DNA of 64,000 bases from an uncultured Eubacteriales bacterium (lineage in GTDB: Bacteria; Bacillota; Clostridia; Christensenellales; Aristaeellaceae), in the NCBI GenBank assembly GCA_902777335.1, contig CACYTF010000007.1:95739-159738 (forward strand). Direction: 5' to 3'. The stretch's first letter is position 1. The number at the start of each line of letters is the position of its first letter. The notes beneath the pieces are model-generated. The model worked only from the letters and a program-made list of their open reading frames with translations. It was not told the DNA's origin and did not search any database. The position numbers and the translations under genes are program-made. This document shows positions 60,416-64,000 of the stretch, piece after piece.

Positions 60416-61488
60416 CGCACTTCCTCCAGTATCTTCTTCGTCTTTTCCACGACCTCCAGCGAGGTGGGCAGCATGCCGCCCACGCGGTGGATCAGCCGCA
60501 CGGGCACGCGGCCCTTGACGCCCAGGTTGATGTCCTGCAGCATCTGGCCCATGCTCAGCTCCACGGATATGACGGCCTTTGTCTTCTGGGAGATGCCGTC
60601 AAACGCCCTGTAGGGATAGGGCCACAGGCTGATCGGGCGGATCATGCCGGCCTTGATGCCCTGAGCTTCCAGCAGCTCCATGGCCTCGCGGGCCAGGCGC
60701 GCCATCGTGCCGAAGGCCACGAACACGACCTCGGCGTCCTCCAGGCCCTCGCACTCGACCTTTTCCAGCTCCTTTTCCATTTCGGCGTACTTCTCGTACA
60801 GGTGCTCCACGTGGGCCTCCAATACCTCCGGCTGCAGCCGCAGGCTCTTGACCACGCTGCGCTCGCCCTTCTCGCTGCCGGAGATCGCCCAGGGCTTGGC
60901 CGCGGGGATCTCCTCGCTGGTGAAGGCGTGCTTCGGCTCCGGCAGCATCACGGGCTCCATCATCTGGCCCATCAGGCCGTCGGCCAGCACCATCACCGGG
61001 TTGCGGTATTTATCGGCGATGGAAGGCGCCTCATACAGTATGTCCACGGCCTCCTGGATGCTCGCCGGCGCGAACACGGGAATGCGGTAGTCGCCGTTGC
61101 CGCCGCCGCGGGTCACCTGGTTGTAGTCGGCCTGGCCGGGCTGGATCGAGCCGATGCCCGGGCCGCCGCGGGACACGTTCAACAGCGTCACCGGCACCTC
61201 CGCGCCGCACAGAAAGCTCATGCCCTCCTGCATCAGCGCGATGCCCGGCGACGAAGATGAGATAAAGCCGTTGCCGCCGGCGGCGCCGCAGCCGTAGGCC
61301 ATGTTGATGGCGCCCAGCTCGCTCTCCGCCTGCAGGAATTTGCCGCCCCGCTTGGGCAGCTCTCGGCTCATGAATTCGGGGATCTCGCTCTGGGGCGTGA
61401 TCGGATAGCCGAAGTAGAAGCGCACGCCGCCGCGGATGACGGCCTCGGCGAAGGCCTCGTTGCCCTTCATCAATACCTTTTCGCTCAT
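60412..61488 (-). CDS. vorB: 2-oxoacid:ferredoxin oxidoreductase, alpha subunit (VorB type)
   Basis: The 358-residue protein has KGNEAFAEAVIRGGVRFYFG (about 8-27), YPITPQSEIPEFM and QAESELGAINMAYG, matching the VorB (2-ketoisovalerate) group rather than pyruvate or 2-oxoglutarate enzymes. Branched-chain 2-oxoacids are the probable substrates, giving branched acyl-CoA and reduced ferredoxin. Paralogous groups are close, so substrate is inferred. The start overlaps the ferredoxin gene (ATGA). Confidence 0.88.
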   Translation of the reverse strand: MSEKVLMKGNEAFAEAVIRGGVRFYFGYPITPQSEIPEFMSRELPKRGGKFLQAESELGAINMAYGCGAAGGNGFISSSSPGIALMQEGMSFLCGAEVPVTLLNVSRGGPGIGSIQPGQADYNQVTRGGGNGDYRIPVFAPASIQEAVDILYEAPSIADKYRNPVMVLADGLMGQMMEPVMLPEPKHAFTSEEIPAAKPWAISGSEKGERSVVKSLRLQPEVLEAHVEHLYEKYAEMEKELEKVECEGLEDAEVVFVAFGTMARLAREAMELLEAQGIKAGMIRPISLWPYPYRAFDGISQKTKAVISVELSMGQMLQDINLGVKGRVPVRLIHRVGGMLPTSLEVVEKTKKILEEVR

Positions 61489-61718
61489 GCCTGCTCTCCC
61501 TCCTCCAGCTGGTAGATCTCGATGGCGCAGTCCGGACAGACCGTCGCGCAGCTCTGGCAGCCGATGCAGGCGGCCTGATCGGTGATCATCGCCGGGCAGT
61601 AGCCCTTCGCGTTCACCTGCGTGTCCATCGCGATGATCTGCTTCGGGCAGAAGCTGCGGCACAGCTCGCAGCCCTTGCAGCGCTCCCGGTCGAATACGAC
61701 CATGAAACTCTTTGTCAT
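61485..61718 (-). CDS. 2x[4Fe-4S] ferredoxin-like delta subunit
   Basis: The 77-residue protein carries two Fe-S motifs: CKGCELCRSFCPKQ (14-27) and CIGCQSCATVCPD (51-63). It is the delta subunit of the oxidoreductase and hands electrons to free ferredoxin. It follows the ATPase gene by 27 nt. Confidence 0.92.
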   Translation of the reverse strand: MTKSFMVVFDRERCKGCELCRSFCPKQIIAMDTQVNAKGYCPAMITDQAACIGCQSCATVCPDCAIEIYQLEEGEQA

Positions 61719-61745
61719 ATCTGAACCTCCTTGCTGTATACAGAC

Positions 61746-62462
61746 TCACTTGTCGATCCACGTGGGCCGCATGTACAGGCCCAGCGGCATGGGGTACGGA
61801 TAGGTCCTTTCCATCTGCTCCCCGGACACGATGCCCTCCGGGTAGCAGTCGCACCAGATGAACCTTCCGGTGCGCTCGCACAGCGCTTCGCACAGCCGGT
61901 GCCCCCGCGCCACGCATTCGGCGTCGGTTTCGCGCAGCAGGTGGCAGTTGTTGATGACGCCGTCGACGCGCCTTCCGGTCTTGCGCTCGATGGCCTCCAA
62001 GTGCGAAAGCGCGCCGGGCACATCCCGCGTCTCGGGCCGGTTGGCGTTGACGACGATCAGAAACAGCGCGTCCTCCTGCCCCAGGTACTTGCCGAACTGG
62101 TTCAGCACCAGCGCGCCGGTGTCGTTGCCGCCCACGTCCACGATCACCCGGCAGTCCCTGTCCTCCAGCGGCGCGCGTATGTTCGCGCCGAGGGCGGGCA
62201 GCTCCGCGGTGATCTCGTGCTCGTAGGCATTGCCGTACACAGAAACCCCCGCCCGCTCCAGCACGTCCTTGCGCTCGCGGGAGCGAAAGTAGGGGTTCGC
62301 GATGTCCAGGTCGATGAGCGCCAGGCGCCCGTAGGGCCCGTAGCCCGCCCGCGCCAGGCGCATGGCCAGGCTCACGCAGAACTCCGTCTTGCCGCTGCCG
62401 TAGTGGCCCGTGACCACCATGATCCGGCGGTCGGGCGGCCGCAGCCCGCTGAAATTGTGCAT
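61746..62462 (-). CDS. P-loop ATPase of the MinD/ParA-like class
   Basis: The 238-residue protein begins near a Walker A VTGHYGSGKTEFC (about 17-29), followed by LIDLDIANPYFRSRE (about 47-61) and VDVGGNDTGA (about 106-115). This is a SIMIBI-class nucleotide-binding fold, perhaps a chaperone for the downstream enzyme. The ATG at 62462 is chosen because GGAGGTG lies 6 nt upstream; an in-frame ATG at 62489 lacks that. It heads the minus-strand VOR operon. Confidence 0.8.
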   Translation of the reverse strand: MHNFSGLRPPDRRIMVVTGHYGSGKTEFCVSLAMRLARAGYGPYGRLALIDLDIANPYFRSRERKDVLERAGVSVYGNAYEHEITAELPALGANIRAPLEDRDCRVIVDVGGNDTGALVLNQFGKYLGQEDALFLIVVNANRPETRDVPGALSHLEAIERKTGRRVDGVINNCHLLRETDAECVARGHRLCEALCERTGRFIWCDCYPEGIVSGEQMERTYPYPMPLGLYMRPTWIDK

Positions 62463-62496
62463 ACGCCGCACCTCCGGACCGATTTTCATATTAGAC

Positions 62497-62525
62497 AATC
62501 TATCAGTTCTATATAAACTTGTCAA
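62497..62525 (-). promoter_or_regulatory. promoter of the ATPase-VOR operon
   Basis: Minus strand TTGACA (62525-62520) and TAGATT (62502-62497) are 17 bp apart. The region 62526-62622 between divergent promoters shows nothing else I can support. Confidence 0.75.
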
Positions 62526-62622
62526 GCGTGTTTTTCGATAGAAATACGAACATTCCGGGGAAACCTTCAGGAAAGATTCGCGTGCTCAACGGGGTATAAT
62601 CGAAATTTAACGCGATATCCAT

Positions 62623-62651
62623 TTGACAACCGGACACGGCGGTGATAGAAT
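62623..62651 (+). promoter_or_regulatory. promoter of the T-box transcript
   Basis: TTGACA (62623-62628) and TAGAAT (62646-62651) are 17 bp apart with TGA before the -10. Transcription would begin near 62658. Confidence 0.8.
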
Positions 62652-62675
62652 GACCTCAATCAAATATTCACCAAA

Positions 62676-62951
62676 GGCGATGACGAAGACGGCGGAATTC
62701 CCCCCGCGCCCAGAGAGTCGGCCAACCGCTGCAAGGCCGATCACGGAGGATTCACAAGCCCATCACTTCCGAGCCGGAAGTCCGAAACGGTTCGCGGGCG
62801 CGAATCGAAGTAGGCGCTTCCCGTGAAAGCTGCGTAAAGGCTTAGGGCTTGATGGAGCCTGAAGTGGCACAGCGATGTGCAAATTGAGTGGTACCGCGGG
62901 TTTATGAAAACTCGTCTCAATCGACGCGACAGCGCGTCGTTGAGGCGTTTT
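62676..62951 (+). ncRNA. T-box riboswitch leader, specifier best read as AUC (Ile)
   Basis: Stem I shows a basal GGC/GCC helix, a K-turn (TGA 62681-62683 with GA 62771-62772), GAAG/CTTC, an AGAGAG bulge and a TCGGCC/GGCCGA distal stem. Immediately before the K-turn helix is ATC-A (62762-62765), the best specifier candidate. The T-box bulge TGGTACC is at 62888-62894, flanked by TTGAG and CTCAA. The terminator is CTCAA-T-CGACGCG (62916-62928) with CGCGTCG-TTGAG (62933-62944) and a T-run. Uncharged tRNA should permit readthrough into the XRE-cupin-ligase gene. Confidence 0.88.
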
Positions 62952-63044
62952 TTTGTGGACCGCGGCCGCGTTGCGACGCAGGCCTTGCTCCGAATTGGGA
63001 ATATCTGATTGCCCGGTACCGCGAATGATTGAGGAGGTATACTG

Positions 63045-64000
63045 ATGAACGCTACTGAAATGACCGGCATGCTCTACGAGGTCGGAACCCGCATCAAGGC
63101 GCTGCGCGAGATCGCGGGCTATTCCGTGGTCTACATGGCCGATCAGACCAACGTGGACGTGGAAACCTACATGCTCTACGAGGCGGGCCAGGCCGACCTG
63201 CCGTTCACCTTCATACACAACTGCGCCCGGATATTCGGCGTGGACATCACCGACCTGATCGAGGGCCGCAGCGCGAACCTGCGCTCCTACACCGTCACCC
63301 GCAAGGGCGAGGCCACGATCACCGCCCGCGAGGAGGGCATCGAGATCTCCAACCTCGCCCCGATGTTCTCCGGCAAGATCGCCGAGCCCTTCTGGGTGAC
63401 CTACAGCTACTCCGAGGACCTGCAGGACAAGCCCATCCACACCCACTCCCACAACGGCCAGGAGTTCGACCTGATCCTCTCCGGCGAGCTGTTGGTGCGC
63501 GTGGGCGACCACGTGGAGCACCTGCGGGAGGGCGACTGCATCTACTACAACTCCGCCACCCCCCACGGCGAGATCGCCACCGGCGGCCGGGACTGCACGT
63601 TCGTGGCCGTGGTGCTGCCCGGCGAGCAGACCGAGGAGGACAAGCTGGTCGAGGCGGTCATGCCCGTGCGCCTGCCGAAGAAGCACATGATCTACGACCG
63701 GTTCGTGGAGCTGGACGAGGACGGCGAGGGCCACCTGCTGCACATCGATTTCCCGAACCGGGAGAACTTCAACTTCGCCTTCGACATCGTGGACCGGCTG
63801 GCCGAGCGCAGCCCGGACAAGCTGGCCATGCTGCACGTGGACCGGTACATGCAGGAGAAGCGCTTCACCTTCGAGGACATCAGCCGCCAGTCCAACCGCG
63901 CCGCCAACTACTTCAAGGCCCTGGGCATCAAGAAGGGCGACCGGGTAATGCTGGTGCTGCGCCGCAACTGGCAGTTCTGGGTGGCCATGATGGCGCTGCA
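63045..64000 (+). CDS. XRE-cupin regulator fused to AMP-dependent acyl-CoA synthetase (partial)
   Basis: The visible 318 residues begin with an XRE-type helix-turn-helix (about 12-72: GTRIKALREIAGYSVVYMA) and continue with a cupin whose metal histidines are His 132/134/136 and His 174. From about 245 there is an AMP-forming acyl-CoA synthetase N-terminus (FAFDIVDRLAERSPDKLAML, then LGIKKGDRVMLVLRRN). The rest lies beyond the window. XRE-cupin repressors are usually separate proteins; fusion to a synthetase makes a possible self-sensing enzyme-regulator. The ATG has GAGGAGG upstream. The T-box leader precedes it; VOR genes diverge from it. Confidence 0.85.
   Translation, partial: MNATEMTGMLYEVGTRIKALREIAGYSVVYMADQTNVDVETYMLYEAGQADLPFTFIHNCARIFGVDITDLIEGRSANLRSYTVTRKGEATITAREEGIEISNLAPMFSGKIAEPFWVTYSYSEDLQDKPIHTHSHNGQEFDLILSGELLVRVGDHVEHLREGDCIYYNSATPHGEIATGGRDCTFVAVVLPGEQTEEDKLVEAVMPVRLPKKHMIYDRFVELDEDGEGHLLHIDFPNRENFNFAFDIVDRLAERSPDKLAMLHVDRYMQEKRFTFEDISRQSNRAANYFKALGIKKGDRVMLVLRRNWQFWVAMMAL

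Noticed and set aside
62751..62753. TTC as T-box specifier (Phe)
   Set aside because: It can pair in the upper helix (GAATTC/GGATTC) and is too far from the K-turn, while ATC-A is at the expected position. Kept as a weaker alternative.

Overview
The window reads as a chromosomal segment from an endospore-forming, GC-rich Clostridia-type Firmicute. Evidence is spoVT, the spoIIAA-spoIIAB-sigF operon, a gerA-type germination operon, ctsR-mcsA-mcsB-clpC, T-box leaders, two-domain ThyX, VOR-type ferredoxin oxidoreductase and AGGAGG-like ribosome binding sites with frequent TTG/GTG starts. I see no phage, IS element, CRISPR array, rRNA or tRNA. Gene density is very high, and many neighbours overlap by 4 nt or share stop/start codons.

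Layout. 0-9.6 kb: 3' end of a TraX-like gene, a T-box-like element with no visible Stem I ahead of a sodium/solute symporter, thyX, recX, yebC, and a minus-strand block (small secreted protein, holA, comEC, metallo-beta-lactamase hydrolase). 9.7-20.3 kb: an asparagine-synthase-like gene without the N-terminal cysteine, then spoVT, mazG, hup, rqcP, ispDF, and the ctsR-mcsA-mcsB-clpC stress operon behind a clear CtsR box. 20.3-27.3 kb: a class A PBP, a compact FtsH-like protease, spoIIA-sigF with a sigma-H-like promoter, and lysA. 27.4-40.9 kb: a long plus-strand run of two radical-SAM-associated genes, rng, miaB, ylbF-like, mutS, GNAT, mutL, miaA, an orphan metal-binding lipoprotein and rnhA.

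40.9-46.7 kb (minus) is the least ordinary part: a tyrosine recombinase preceded by a 25-bp inverted repeat enclosing an exact 18-bp tandem repeat, then five poorly characterised, mostly cysteine-rich genes (mini-protein, DUF6062, zinc ribbon, J-domain protein, DUF5685) and radA. DUF5685 carries two Asp-rich motifs that look like those of head-to-head isoprenoid synthases. 46.9-58.5 kb: a membrane-anchored metallophosphoesterase-like protein with a degraded metal site, gerAA-AB-AC, a Nudix hydrolase, an AlaX-type editing protein, and hisS-aspS-cysS.

58.6-64 kb: a YunG-like protein, a heptanucleotide-repeat hairpin, a P-loop ATPase plus four-subunit 2-oxoacid:ferredoxin oxidoreductase (VOR type), and divergently a complete T-box leader (specifier best read as AUC, Ile) in front of an XRE-cupin-acyl-CoA-synthetase fusion cut by the window end. 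VOR would make branched acyl-CoA from branched-chain amino acids, the synthetase handles acyl-CoA/acid interconversion, and an Ile T-box would tie this to amino-acid supply. That linkage is inference.

All calls are from reading the sequence. No database search or folding was run.
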